64,000 nt of DNA from Aureimonas fodinaquatilis (lineage in GTDB: Bacteria; Pseudomonadota; Alphaproteobacteria; Rhizobiales; Rhizobiaceae). The notes under the pieces are model-generated. The model ran no database searches. It had not been told where the DNA came from and saw only the letters and a list, made by a program, of their open reading frames with translations. The stretch spans positions 62,001-126,000 of the forward strand of contig NZ_VTWH01000001.1 in the NCBI RefSeq assembly GCF_008369445.1, written 5' to 3'. A program made the translations under genes and the position numbers. This document shows positions 33,989-42,848 of this stretch, in pieces (positions within the stretch are counted from its first letter, which is position 1; the number at the start of each line of letters is the position of its first letter).

Positions 33989-34512
33989 TCCAGCCAGCTC
34001 TCATGCAGGTGGTTGGGTGGGAAAAGCCGGCCATTGTTGTGCAGATCGTAAACAGTGGGTTGAAACGGCGCCTGCGCCGGAAACATGCCCGCTGCGGCCG
34101 GCATCAATCCGCCTTTGCGCAAATTGCAGGGCGAACAGGCCGCAACAACGTTTTCCCATGTTGTCAGGCCTCCGCGGGAGCGCGGAATGACATGGTCGAA
34201 TGTCAGGTCATGAGGCGATCCACAATACTGGCACTGGAAGCGATCGCGCAGAAACACATTAAACCGGGTGAAGGCGGGGTGCCTTGCCGGTTTGATATAG
34301 GTTTTCAGACAGACGACGGATGGAAGGCGCATTGAAAAAGACGGTGAGTGCACCGCCACGTCATATTCTGCCAGAATTGTTACACGGTCGAGAAACACTG
34401 CCTTGATCGTGTCCTGCCACGACCAGAGTGACAATGGATAATAACTAAGCGGCCTGAAATCTGCGTTCAACACGAGCGCAGGAGTTAGGCTGGAATGCAC
34501 CGCGATCGTCAA
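33952..34512 (-). CDS. HNH endonuclease-domain protein
   Basis: A 186-residue protein. The HNH motif is complete: QCQYCG (first Zn pair), LTFDHVIPRSRGG (catalytic His region) and ENVVAACSPCNLRKGG (second Zn pair). The N-terminal half, with VLNADFRPLSYYPLSLWSWQ, is conserved in alphaproteobacterial relatives. The start is TTG at 34510-34512, chosen because AAAGGAG lies eight bases upstream on the minus strand and no ATG fits. Its target and role are not known; the 3' end overlaps dsbB by 37 bases. Confidence 0.85.
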   Translation of the reverse strand: MTIAVHSSLTPALVLNADFRPLSYYPLSLWSWQDTIKAVFLDRVTILAEYDVAVHSPSFSMRLPSVVCLKTYIKPARHPAFTRFNVFLRDRFQCQYCGSPHDLTFDHVIPRSRGGLTTWENVVAACSPCNLRKGGLMPAAAGMFPAQAPFQPTVYDLHNNGRLFPPNHLHESWLDYLYWDTELEAG

Positions 34513-34683
34513 GGATCGTCTCCTTTACCGAAGTCGCATCTCGCAAAATCGATCTTCATTCTGCGATGATGGTATGCTCATGCCGAAGAATTCGCTTGCT
34601 ACTATCGTGACTTAACATGTCGTCTTTGTGAAGCCACGCCTTGTGGGGGATTGCGATCTTTGTGGCCGTTATCAACCGCAGAT

Positions 34684-35349
34684 TTATTCTGCTGTGTGTC
34701 CGGGCGTTGCATCGACCGTTGGGGCAGCGTCTCTTTTGGTAATCGCGGCGTAATAGGCCCAGAACAGACGTGCGGCGACAGAACGGTGCGGCGCCCACAA
34801 TTGCGCAGTCTGCCGCAAAACTTTGTCGACCGGACGCTGCGGCAGTTCGAGCGCATGTGCCACTGCGACCTGCAAAGCCAAATCACCGGCTGGAAAAATG
34901 TCGTCATGCCCCAGTGAAAACAGGCAGTAGCATTCCGCTGTCCACACGCCGATGCCGTGAACAGACGTCAACTCGGCAATGGCTTCCGCAGCCTGCGCCG
35001 TTGCAACACGCTGGAAATCCAACGCGCCGGAATCCACCGCGCTTGCAATGGCAAGCATGGTGCGCTGCTTGCCCCGCGACAAGCCAGCCATGCGGAACAC
35101 CTCATCCGGGGTGCCTAGAATAGCCTGGGCATTGTTCAGATCCACAGCCTGTGAAAAGCGCCCAAAGATTGCATCTGCGCTGGCTTTGGACACCTGCTGC
35201 GCAATGATGGTGGATGCCAGACCCGGCAGGCCGCCATCGTTTCTGCGCAGTGGAAGTGGCCCGGCCATGTGAATGACAGCCCGCAGGCGCGGGTCGGCAT
35301 CTGCAAGCGAGTTCAATCCTGTTTCAATGTCGCTCAGACTGGAAATCAT
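34684..35349 (-). CDS. DNA-3-methyladenine glycosylase II (AlkA/MagIII-type HhH-GPD)
   Basis: A 221-residue base-excision glycosylase. The helix-hairpin-helix is LTSVHGIGVWTAECY, and the catalytic Asp is in IFPAGDLALQ, as in the HhH-GPD superfamily. GLASTIIAQQVSKASADAIF is the conserved upstream helix. It removes alkylated purines from DNA. Together with the Ada protein some 4.5 kb away it covers alkylation repair, though the two are not in one operon. The start codon ATG lies in the region shared with the divergent gluQ leader. Confidence 0.88.
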   Translation of the reverse strand: MISSLSDIETGLNSLADADPRLRAVIHMAGPLPLRRNDGGLPGLASTIIAQQVSKASADAIFGRFSQAVDLNNAQAILGTPDEVFRMAGLSRGKQRTMLAIASAVDSGALDFQRVATAQAAEAIAELTSVHGIGVWTAECYCLFSLGHDDIFPAGDLALQVAVAHALELPQRPVDKVLRQTAQLWAPHRSVAARLFWAYYAAITKRDAAPTVDATPGHTAE

Positions 35350-35423
35350 TGGGGGTTGCTTTGTTTGCCTGTTTCGAAGTTACAGATATAGGCAGCTTTG
35401 CATTCAACAAGGACGTTGAACTT

Positions 35424-36335
35424 TTGCCGATTTTTCGTTTTGCGCCTAGCCCCAATGGCGAGTTGCATCTGGGCCATGCCTTCAGCGCCTTGCTCAATCA
35501 GGCATTGGCATCGGTTGCCGGTGGCACTCTGCTTGTTCGCCTTGAAGATATCGATCTGGCGCGCTGTTCACCGGTTCTGGAAGCGCGGCTGCTGGACGAC
35601 CTTGCCTGGCTGGGCATTGTGTCGGCACATCCGCCGCGTCGCCAGTCAGAGCATTTTGCCGATTATGCCGCCGCGCTGGAGGCCTTGCAGTCGGAGGGGC
35701 TGGTCTATCCGGCCTTCATGACCCGTGGCGATGTGCGCGAGCATGCGCAAAACTGCGAACATGCCAGCGGCATTGCATATCCGCGTGATCCAGACGGCGC
35801 CTATCTCTACCCGGGGGAGGAAAAGCGCCTTTCGCGAAGCGAGCAGCAGGCCATGGTGGACGACGGTCAGCCCTTTGCGTGGCGGCTGGACATGCAGGCC
35901 GCCTTATCGCGAACCGGACCTGTGCAATTTTGCGAGTTGAGCGGTGATGAGGGCACGGTTGAGGTTCAGGCTGAGCCGCATCTGTGGGGCGATGTTATTC
36001 TTGCCCGGCGCGACGTGCCAACCAGCTACCATCTTTCGGTTGTGGTGGATGATGCGTTGCAATCCATCAGCCACGTGGTGCGTGGTGCCGATCTGATGCC
36101 ATCGACATCCGTGCATCGGGTGCTGCAATCTCTGCTCGGCCTGCCGGAGCCGCTTTACCATCACCATCGGCTTATTCTGGACGCGGACGGAGGAAAGCTT
36201 TCCAAAAGCCGGGGTTCGACCAGTCTGGCGGCTTTGCGTGCAGCAGGGCTGACTCCGCTGGACATTGCCCGCATGGTCGGCCTGCAGGATATCCAGCTCT
36301 CTGCTTCAGCCGAGATAGAGCACCCAGAACGATAG
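35424..36335 (+). CDS. gluQ: Glutamyl-Q tRNA(Asp) synthetase
   Basis: A 303-residue class I synthetase-like enzyme that glutamylates queuosine in tRNA-Asp. The nucleotide-binding HIGH-type motif is in FAPSPNGELHLGHA, and the KMSKS-type loop is GGKLSKSRG. There is no anticodon-binding domain, and the total length is that of GluQRS, not GltX. The start is read as TTG at 35424 because AAGGACG sits seven bases upstream; the frame also opens at TTG 35349. Only one Cys of the usual Zn site (in NCEH) is seen. Its 3' end overlaps the convergent AEC transporter by 30 bases. Confidence 0.88.
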   Translation: MPIFRFAPSPNGELHLGHAFSALLNQALASVAGGTLLVRLEDIDLARCSPVLEARLLDDLAWLGIVSAHPPRRQSEHFADYAAALEALQSEGLVYPAFMTRGDVREHAQNCEHASGIAYPRDPDGAYLYPGEEKRLSRSEQQAMVDDGQPFAWRLDMQAALSRTGPVQFCELSGDEGTVEVQAEPHLWGDVILARRDVPTSYHLSVVVDDALQSISHVVRGADLMPSTSVHRVLQSLLGLPEPLYHHHRLILDADGGKLSKSRGSTSLAALRAAGLTPLDIARMVGLQDIQLSASAEIEHPER

Positions 36336-37262
36336 GGTGAGCGCTGACAGAGTGGTCGTCATGACGATGGCTGTGGCCGCGATAGCCTGGCCGGATTTGA
36401 AGTATGTGGCAAAGAGATAGGCATTCGCCCCGGACGGGCACGCCGCCAGCAACACGGCAATTGTCCGCCACAAAGGCGGCAAGGTGAAATAGCCGATAGC
36501 GTAAACAATGGCGGGTTGAACCATCAGTGCCAGTACACACATCATCGCGGTAATCGTGATATCGCCGCGAATGCTGAACCGGGTCAGTGTCAGGCCAAGA
36601 GAAAAAAGTGTGACCGGCCCGGCCGCCGTGGCCATCAAGGTGACCATTTCAGCCAGCGGGCCGCTGAAGGACAGGGAAGATAGTCTGAAAGCCATGCCAG
36701 CCAGAATGCCAAGGATCAACGGGCTGCGCAGAAGATTGACACAGACACTGGAAACGACCTGCATAACCGCCACCGGCGGCACGTCCTCGCCCAGGTCATG
36801 CAGGTCCAGAACTTTTGCCCGCTCGATCAGCAGAGTGGAAAAAATCATCATCACCGGCAAATGAATGGCCAGCAACGGGGCCAGCAGGTTCATGCCCTCC
36901 TGGCCGTATGTCAGATTGATGGTGGGTATGCCAACCATGACCATGTTGGAAAAGCTGGCCGCAACACCCGCAATCACACATGTGCGCCTGTCAGCGCGGG
37001 AAAAACGGCGGGCAGCCAGCATGCCGAGCGCAAAAACAATGACAATCCCGGCGAAATAGGTCAGCCAGAGCTTGACCGGGTTTTCATCGCTGAACTGAAT
37101 GGTTGCCATGGTGCGAAACAGCACGGAGGGCACGGCAATGGTAAAAACAAATGCCGCCAGTCCTTCAGCAGTTCCTGCCGGCAGCAAACGAAACTTTCCG
37201 GACAGGTAACCAATCGCAATCAGGCCGAATATGGGAAGAATGGTGGAAATAATGACATTCAT
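36306..37262 (-). CDS. AEC-family (auxin efflux carrier-type) membrane transporter
   Basis: A 318-residue inner-membrane protein with about ten transmembrane helices in two repeats of five. The start VIISTILPIFGLIAIGYLSG and the crossover segments ASFSNMVMVGIPTINLTYGQ and VLLAACPSGANAYLFATYF are typical of the family. Bacterial members move small carboxylates such as malonate or lactate; the substrate here is unknown. Its 3' end overlaps gluQ. Confidence 0.85.
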   Translation of the reverse strand: MNVIISTILPIFGLIAIGYLSGKFRLLPAGTAEGLAAFVFTIAVPSVLFRTMATIQFSDENPVKLWLTYFAGIVIVFALGMLAARRFSRADRRTCVIAGVAASFSNMVMVGIPTINLTYGQEGMNLLAPLLAIHLPVMMIFSTLLIERAKVLDLHDLGEDVPPVAVMQVVSSVCVNLLRSPLILGILAGMAFRLSSLSFSGPLAEMVTLMATAAGPVTLFSLGLTLTRFSIRGDITITAMMCVLALMVQPAIVYAIGYFTLPPLWRTIAVLLAACPSGANAYLFATYFKSGQAIAATAIVMTTTLSALTLSFWVLYLG

Positions 37263-37394
37263 GAACTGACTTTACAGGCTGGCGCGGAACGGCGGACACT
37301 TTAAACCGCACGCAGACGCTGATAGGCCAGCAATGGGCGCCCGCCTGTGGTAACAGCGAATCACGTGTGGTTCGTAAGGATAGTGTAGTTTCCG

Positions 37395-38264
37395 ATGAAA
37401 CGGCTCGTTATGTTCTTCCCTGCACTATTTGTAATAGTGTGGTCCACCGGTTTTATTGGCTCAGTCTATGCCATGCCATATGCCGAACCGTTTGTTTTCC
37501 TTGTACTACGGTTCAGTCTCGCTATCGTTCTTCTGCTGCTGCTGGTTGTAACCGCCAACGCACCTTGGCCGAAGCCGAAAATCGCTGCTCATTCCATGAT
37601 TGTGGGCGCCCTGATTCACGGCGTGTATCTGGGCGGTATATTCTTTGCGGTGCGATACGGCCTGCCCGCCGGAATTGCAGCGCTGATTGCCGGTATGCAA
37701 CCCATTCTCACAGCGTTGATGGCCGCTGCCTTTCTGGGCGAAGCCATCAACCGGCGGCAATGGATTGGGCTGGTGCTTGGTCTGGTGGGCGTTGCCCTGG
37801 TGATTGTGCCCAAGCTTGGCGGCAATGATGTTTACAGTGCTCTCACCCTGATTCCGGCGGCTATGGCAGCTATGGGCATTGCTGTTGGCACGATATGGCA
37901 GAAAAAATTTGGCGGCAGCACCGACCTGCGAACCGGCTCCATTCTGCAATATTGCGGTGCTTTGATTCTGGTGGCGCCCTTGGCCATCGGGTTGGAAAGC
38001 TGGCAAATTGAGTGGACTGGCGAATTGATCTTTGCGCTGATCTGGCTGAGCGTGGTGCTGTCCATCGGCGCAATCTTCATGCTGATGTTCATGATCCGTG
38101 AAGGGGCCGTGTCGAAAGTCGCGTCGCTGATGTATCTGACGCCCGGCGTTACTGCGGTTATGGCCTTCATTCTGTTTGGTGAAACACTCAGCCTTGTGCA
38201 ACTGTGCGGTCTGGTGCTTGCCGGCATAGGCGTGGCCGCAGCCGTGCGCAGCAAGAGGGTTTGA
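37395..38264 (+). CDS. EamA/DMT-family transporter
   Basis: A 289-residue protein with ten predicted transmembrane helices arranged as two EamA repeats. The first repeat starts LVMFFPALFVIVWSTGFIGS and includes LIAGMQPILTALMAAAFLGE; the second includes ASLMYLTPGVTAVMAFILFG. The family exports amino acids and other small metabolites. It is transcribed away from the AEC transporter, and the intervening 130 bases show no clear operator. Confidence 0.88.
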   Translation: MKRLVMFFPALFVIVWSTGFIGSVYAMPYAEPFVFLVLRFSLAIVLLLLLVVTANAPWPKPKIAAHSMIVGALIHGVYLGGIFFAVRYGLPAGIAALIAGMQPILTALMAAAFLGEAINRRQWIGLVLGLVGVALVIVPKLGGNDVYSALTLIPAAMAAMGIAVGTIWQKKFGGSTDLRTGSILQYCGALILVAPLAIGLESWQIEWTGELIFALIWLSVVLSIGAIFMLMFMIREGAVSKVASLMYLTPGVTAVMAFILFGETLSLVQLCGLVLAGIGVAAAVRSKRV

Positions 38265-38327
38265 AGGTTAAATGAATGCAGCGTCACCCACTATGCGGCG
38301 GCGCAAACTCGTTATATGAGAACCAGC

Positions 38328-38516
38328 ATGTCCAGTTTTCTGACCTATCTCGCTTTTGCCGTCATGATTGCCGTTGCCGTGGTGCTTCTGGCAGGTTTGC
38401 GCAACATGATGATGGGTGGCCCAGGCAATCGCTCGCAAAAGCTGATGAGGCTGCGGGTCATGTTGCAGGCCATCGCCGTCATCATCATTGTTGGTGCCCT
38501 ATATTTCGCCAGATAG
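38328..38516 (+). CDS. Twin transmembrane (HIG1-like) protein
   Basis: A 62-residue protein with two transmembrane segments (LTYLAFAVMIAVAVVLLAGL and QAIAVIIIVGALYF) separated by a basic loop with KLMRLRVMLQ, the signature of alphaproteobacterial HIG1-domain proteins. In mitochondria and some relatives this family associates with respiratory complexes. An alternative start four codons upstream at 38316 is possible. It ends 19 bases before the adenosyltransferase gene. Confidence 0.85.
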   Translation: MSSFLTYLAFAVMIAVAVVLLAGLRNMMMGGPGNRSQKLMRLRVMLQAIAVIIIVGALYFAR

Positions 38517-38535
38517 GCTTGAGGAACATTGCTCC

Positions 38536-39108
38536 ATGGTGCGTTTGAACAAGATTTACACCCGCACAGGCGACAAGGGCACCACCGGCCTGGGCAATGG
38601 CGAGCGACGTGCGAAATACGATCTGCGGGTTGAAGCTTACGGTACTGTGGATGAGCTGAACTCTGTTCTGGGTGTGGTGCGGCTGCATTGTACCGCGCAA
38701 ATGGACCCGATGCTTTCCACCATTCAGAACGACCTGTTCGATCTTGGGGCAGACTTGTCCACTCCACAAACCGCCAAGCCGCTGCCTTACGAGCGACTGG
38801 CAATCATCGGCTCGCAGGTTGACCGGCTCGAGCACGAAATTGACCAGATGAACGGTGACCTGGAACCGTTGAAATCATTTGTTCTGCCCGCAGGCACCCC
38901 GGCTTCCGCACATTTGCACCATGCGCGCACGGTGGCGCGGCGGGCAGAGCGGCTTATGGTGCAACTGGCGGGTGCACCGGATGAAATCGTGTCGGAAGAT
39001 GCGCTGAAATATATCAACCGCCTGTCGGACTGGCTGTTTGTCGCAGCACGTTTTGCCAACAATATCGGCAAGGATGACGTGCTGTGGGTGCCTGGCGGCA
39101 GTCGATGA
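38536..39108 (+). CDS. Cob(I)yrinic acid a,c-diamide adenosyltransferase (PduO type)
   Basis: A 190-residue helical-bundle enzyme that attaches the adenosyl group of ATP to cobalamin. The N-terminal ATP-binding motif is YTRTGDKGTTGLGNGER, and the C-terminal ARTVARRAERLMVQL holds the conserved Arg region, with RLSDWLFVAARFAN following. The ATG at 38536 starts right before the motif. In this organism group the gene is usually placed upstream of etfBA, as it is here. Confidence 0.92.
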   Translation: MVRLNKIYTRTGDKGTTGLGNGERRAKYDLRVEAYGTVDELNSVLGVVRLHCTAQMDPMLSTIQNDLFDLGADLSTPQTAKPLPYERLAIIGSQVDRLEHEIDQMNGDLEPLKSFVLPAGTPASAHLHHARTVARRAERLMVQLAGAPDEIVSEDALKYINRLSDWLFVAARFANNIGKDDVLWVPGGSR

Positions 39109-39111
39109 ACT

Positions 39112-39140
39112 TTGACGTTAACGTAAAATGCTAATATGTC
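39112..39140 (+). promoter_or_regulatory. etfBA promoter with overlapping palindrome
   Basis: TTGACG (39112-39117) and TATGTC (39135-39140) are spaced by 17 bases and fit -35 and -10 boxes. The -35 box is part of a near-perfect 16-bp palindrome at 39112-39127 with the core ACGTTAACGT and one mismatched outer pair. This kind of site resembles MerR-family operators known from branched-chain amino acid and fatty acid degradation regulons such as LiuR. That link is inference. Confidence 0.5.
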
Positions 39141-39192
39141 CTCTGCAGGCCCGATGCTCCGGGAAGATCCATCAAGGGAGAGCGATTGTTTC

Positions 39193-39942
39193 ATGAAAAT
39201 ACTTGTCTGCGTGAAGCGCGTCGTGGATTACAACGTCAAAATTCGTGTCAAAGCGGATGGAAGCGGCGTTGACCTCGCCAATGTCAAAATGAGCATGAAC
39301 CCTTTTGACGAGATTGCCGTGGAAGAGGCAATTCGGCTGAAGGAAAAAGGCGGAGTTTCCGAAATCGTTGTGGCATCCATTGGCCCGGCGCAGGCACAGG
39401 AAACCATTCGCACGGCTCTGGCCATGGGTGCCGATCGCGGTATTCTGGTCAAGGCAGAGGGCCGGGTTGAACCGCTGGCGGTAGCGAAAATACTGAAACA
39501 ACTGGTCGAGACCGAAGCTCCTGATCTGGTGATTCTGGGCAAGCAGGCCATCGATGATGATTCAAATCAGACTGGCCAGATGCTGGCGGCTCTGCTGGGC
39601 TGGGCACAGGGGACATTTGCTTCGAAACTGGAACTGGGTGACGGCCAGGCGCTTGTAACGCGTGAGGTGGACGGCGGCTTGCAGACGCTGAACCTGAAAT
39701 TGCCCGCCATTGTCACCACGGATCTGCGGCTGAACGAGCCGCGCTACGCTTCGCTGCCAAACATCATGAAGGCCAAGAAAAAACCGCTGGATGAAAAGGC
39801 GGTTGAAGACTTTGGTGTTGATGTGACGCCGCGTCTTGAGGTTCTGACCACGTCTGAACCCGCCAAGCGGCAGGCAGGTGTAATCGTTGGCTCGGTGGAC
39901 GAGTTGATCGGCAAGCTGAAAAACGAAGCTGGACTGCTTTAA
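39193..39942 (+). CDS. etfB: Electron transfer flavoprotein subunit beta
   Basis: A 249-residue protein. Features: [19 protein letters not shown] at the start, [18 protein letters not shown], and the signature of the family in [20 protein letters not shown] and [10 protein letters not shown]. It binds AMP and pairs with EtfA to carry electrons from acyl-CoA dehydrogenases to ETF-quinone oxidoreductase. The ATG at 39193 has AAGGGAGAGCG upstream. It is followed 14 bases later by etfA. Confidence 0.95.
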   Translation: MKILVCVKRVVDYNVKIRVKADGSGVDLANVKMSMNPFDEIAVEEAIRLKEKGGVSEIVVASIGPAQAQETIRTALAMGADRGILVKAEGRVEPLAVAKILKQLVETEAPDLVILGKQAIDDDSNQTGQMLAALLGWAQGTFASKLELGDGQALVTREVDGGLQTLNLKLPAIVTTDLRLNEPRYASLPNIMKAKKKPLDEKAVEDFGVDVTPRLEVLTTSEPAKRQAGVIVGSVDELIGKLKNEAGLL

Positions 39943-39956
39943 GCTGAGGAACTGAC

Positions 39957-40886
39957 ATGACGACGCTTTTGATTGCTGAACATGACAACAAGTCTCTTTC
40001 GGGTGAAACAGGCAAGGCGCTGACAGCGGCAAGCCAGCTTGGCGCGCCGGTGCATATTCTGGTGGCGGGGCAGGGGGTTGCCTCGGTGGCTGCGGCCGCT
40101 GGTGCTTTGGCCAATGTTGAAAAAGTGCTGCTGGTCGACGATGCGGCTTATGCGCATGGACTGGCCGAACCTTTGGCCGACCTGATTGTCAAACTGGCTG
40201 GCGCCTATGATGCGATTGTTGCACCAGCCACGACAACCGGGAAAAATGTGGCGCCGCGTATTGCCGCCCTTCTGGACGTGATGCAGGTCTCTGATGTCAT
40301 TGCGGTTGATTCCGCCGATACGTTTCAGCGGCCGATTTATGCTGGCAACGCCATTGAAAAAGTGCGCTCCAAAGATGCGCGCAAAGTGCTGACTGTGCGC
40401 ACAGCCGCTTTTGCTGAAACGCAGGGTGGCGGCGCTGCTCCGGTGGAAACACTGGAAGGTGCCGGCAACAATGGCATTTCCAGCTTTGTCAGCGAAGATG
40501 TTGCGGCATCCGAACGCCCGGAACTTTCTGCGGCAAAGGTTATCGTGTCCGGCGGCAGGGCGCTGGGCAGCCGCGAAAAATTTGAAGAGGTTGTGCTGCC
40601 GCTGGCCGATAAGCTTGGTGCTGCGGTGGGCGCTTCACGTGCTGCGGTGGATGCCGGTTACGCGCCCAATGACTGGCAGGTCGGCCAGACTGGCAAGGTG
40701 GTGGCACCGGATCTGTATGTTGCGCTGGGCATTTCCGGCGCTATCCAGCATCTGGCTGGCATGAAGGACTCCAAGGTCATCGTCGCCATCAACAAGGATG
40801 CAGATGCGCCGATTTTTCAGGTCGCCGATTATGGACTGGTGGGCGATCTGTTCCAGATCGTGCCGGAACTGCAATCAAAACTATAA
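39957..40886 (+). CDS. etfA: Electron transfer flavoprotein subunit alpha
   Basis: A 309-residue FAD-binding subunit. The N-terminal domain starts [14 protein letters not shown] and the C-terminal FAD domain contains [20 protein letters not shown], the [19 protein letters not shown] segment and the signature [20 protein letters not shown] with [22 protein letters not shown] lies before the ATG. It works with the etfB product; the downstream gene is a 3-hydroxybutyryl-CoA dehydrogenase, consistent with acyl-CoA oxidation. Confidence 0.95.
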   Translation: MTTLLIAEHDNKSLSGETGKALTAASQLGAPVHILVAGQGVASVAAAAGALANVEKVLLVDDAAYAHGLAEPLADLIVKLAGAYDAIVAPATTTGKNVAPRIAALLDVMQVSDVIAVDSADTFQRPIYAGNAIEKVRSKDARKVLTVRTAAFAETQGGGAAPVETLEGAGNNGISSFVSEDVAASERPELSAAKVIVSGGRALGSREKFEEVVLPLADKLGAAVGASRAAVDAGYAPNDWQVGQTGKVVAPDLYVALGISGAIQHLAGMKDSKVIVAINKDADAPIFQVADYGLVGDLFQIVPELQSKL

Positions 40887-40902
40887 AAACATAACATCAA
40901 TC

Positions 40903-40929
40903 CATGCAGCGCAGGCTGTGCGCTGCATG
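40903..40929 (+). other. Stable hairpin between etfA and 3-hydroxybutyryl-CoA dehydrogenase gene
   Basis: CATGCAGCGCA (40903-40913) and TGCGCTGCATG (40919-40929) are perfect 11-bp arms around a GGCTG loop. No T run follows, so it is not a standard terminator. It sits directly upstream of the GAGGGGAGGG ribosome site of the next gene and may protect mRNA ends or adjust expression between the two genes. Confidence 0.6.
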
Positions 40930-40946
40930 TGAGGGGAGGGTTCACT

Positions 40947-41825
40947 ATGGTGGATATCCGCACGGTCGCGGTTGTGGGAGCTGGGCAGATGGGCGGCGGT
41001 ATTGCGCATGTGAGCGCGATGGCCGGCTATGACGTCATCCTGCAGGATGTCAGTCTTGAGCGTGCACAACAGGGCGTTGAGCGGATTGCTGCCAATATGG
41101 CGCGTCAGGTCGCATCCGGCAAACTCAGCGAGGCGGACAAGGCAGCTTCCATTGCACGCATCAGCGCCGCTGATGGTGTGAAAGCTCTGGCCAAAGCGGA
41201 CCTGGTGATTGAGGCGGCCACGGAGGAAGAGGCGGTCAAACGCCGGATCTTCCAGCAAATCTGTCCGGAATTGAAGCCGGAGGCCATTCTGGCAACAAAC
41301 ACCTCGTCGATTTCCATCACGCGACTGGCCTCATCCACCGACCGGCCGGAACAGTTTGTCGGCATTCACTTCATGAATCCGGTGCCGGTTATGAAGCTGG
41401 TGGAACTGGTGCGTGGAATTGCGACATCGGATGAAACATTCCAGGCGGCGCGCGGGTTTTCGTCCAATCTGGATAAAGTGACGACAATTTCGGAAGATTT
41501 CCCGGGCTTTATTGTCAACCGCATCCTTATGCCAATGATCAACGAGGCAATTTACACCCTGTATGAGGGCGTTGGCTCCGTGGAAAGCATCGACAATTCC
41601 TTGCGTCTTGGCGCCAATCATCCGATGGGGCCGCTGCAACTGGCAGATTTCATAGGTCTGGACACGTGCCTTTCCATCATGCAGGTGCTGCATGATGGTC
41701 TGGCGGATTCCAAATACCGTCCCTGCCCATTGCTGGTCAAATATGTCGAGGCGGGGTGGCTTGGCCGGAAGACCAAGCGCGGATTCTATGACTATCGCGG
41801 AGAAACGCCCGTTCCTACCCGCTGA
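40947..41825 (+). CDS. 3-hydroxybutyryl-CoA dehydrogenase
   Basis: A 292-residue protein with an N-terminal Rossmann domain (VAVVGAGQMGGGIAHVSAMA, with the acidic residue in VILQDVS) and a C-terminal dimerisation domain. The catalytic His-Glu pair is in GIHFMNPVPVMKLVELV, and FPGFIVNRILMPMINEA follows. It oxidises (S)-3-hydroxybutyryl-CoA to acetoacetyl-CoA, or the reverse in PHB and butyrate metabolism. The ATG at 40947 follows GAGGGGAGGG. Linked to etfBA upstream. Confidence 0.93.
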   Translation: MVDIRTVAVVGAGQMGGGIAHVSAMAGYDVILQDVSLERAQQGVERIAANMARQVASGKLSEADKAASIARISAADGVKALAKADLVIEAATEEEAVKRRIFQQICPELKPEAILATNTSSISITRLASSTDRPEQFVGIHFMNPVPVMKLVELVRGIATSDETFQAARGFSSNLDKVTTISEDFPGFIVNRILMPMINEAIYTLYEGVGSVESIDNSLRLGANHPMGPLQLADFIGLDTCLSIMQVLHDGLADSKYRPCPLLVKYVEAGWLGRKTKRGFYDYRGETPVPTR

Positions 41826-41909
41826 AAGCCTTGCAGACATTGTATCAGATCACTGCGCTTCCTGTTTTCAACGGTGCAGTGACTCTGACGCGCGACTATC
41901 CAGACGGGT

Positions 41910-42830
41910 TCAGGCGTGATCTGCTTCAAATGTGGTCTGGGTGATGCGGTCGCGGCCATTGCTTTTGCTGATATAAAGCTGGCTGTCGGCGTGATGCGTC
42001 CACATGTCTGCAGTCATGCCTTGCAGGCACCGCGCTGTTGCAATTCCCATGCTCACGGTCACATAGGGGCCAATATCGGATTTCTGATGCGGAATGTTCA
42101 GGGCGCGCACCTGTTGTTGAATCTCCCGAGCCACTGAATACGCCATATCGGCATCGGCACCCGGCAAAACGCAGGCAAACTCTTCCCCGCCATATCTTGC
42201 CGGAAGATCAGAGGTCCGTTTGACAGCGCGGTTCATGGCAGAAGCAACCATGGTGATGCATCTGTCTCCGGCGGGGTGGCCGTAGGTGTCGTTGAACTGT
42301 TTGAAAAAGTCGATATCCACCATGATAACCGAAAGATACTCCTCGTTTCGCGACAGGCGGGAGGTTTCGGTTTTCAGGGTTTGCTCAAGCCGGCGTCGGT
42401 TGCTCAAACCCGTCAAGGCATCGGTCACTGCAATTTCGGCCAATTGGTCGCGCAGTCGCTTCAATTCCACATGGTTGCCCACACGGGCCTTCAGGATGAT
42501 GGGCTGAATGGGCTTGGTAACATAGTCGATTGCGCCGAGCATCAGGCCGCGCACTTCATCTTCCGTGTCGCCCAGCCCGGTGGTGAAAATCACCGGAACA
42601 TCGGCCATCAACTCATCTGTCTTAAGCTGTCGGCACACCTCAAATCCATCAATTCCCGGCAGCAGAATGTCGAGAAGAATGAGATCGGGAAATATAGTGC
42701 GTGCAATCTCCAGCGCCTGCTCGCCACTTGTGGCAAAGCAAATCTCGTAATCATCTTCCAGAATGGCGTTCATAATTTCGATATTCGAAATTTCGTCATC
42801 CACGATCAGAATTGTAGACTTGTGCGTCAT
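41910..42830 (-). CDS. Response regulator with GGDEF diguanylate cyclase
   Basis: A 306-residue PleD-type protein. The receiver domain begins ILIVDDEISNIEIMNAILED, with the phosphorylated Asp in DLILLDILLPGIDGFE and the Lys in DYVTKPI. The GGDEF domain starts near residue 145 (VTDALTGLSNRRRLEQTL) and has an intact active site RYGGEEF. The product-inhibition site RTSD lies five residues before it. Expected output is c-di-GMP. Its start lies 18 bases after the hybrid kinase stop, so the pair is probably a cognate kinase/output unit. Confidence 0.92.
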   Translation of the reverse strand: MTHKSTILIVDDEISNIEIMNAILEDDYEICFATSGEQALEIARTIFPDLILLDILLPGIDGFEVCRQLKTDELMADVPVIFTTGLGDTEDEVRGLMLGAIDYVTKPIQPIILKARVGNHVELKRLRDQLAEIAVTDALTGLSNRRRLEQTLKTETSRLSRNEEYLSVIMVDIDFFKQFNDTYGHPAGDRCITMVASAMNRAVKRTSDLPARYGGEEFACVLPGADADMAYSVAREIQQQVRALNIPHQKSDIGPYVTVSMGIATARCLQGMTADMWTHHADSQLYISKSNGRDRITQTTFEADHA

Positions 42831-42848
42831 GTGCTCTCACAATCCACT

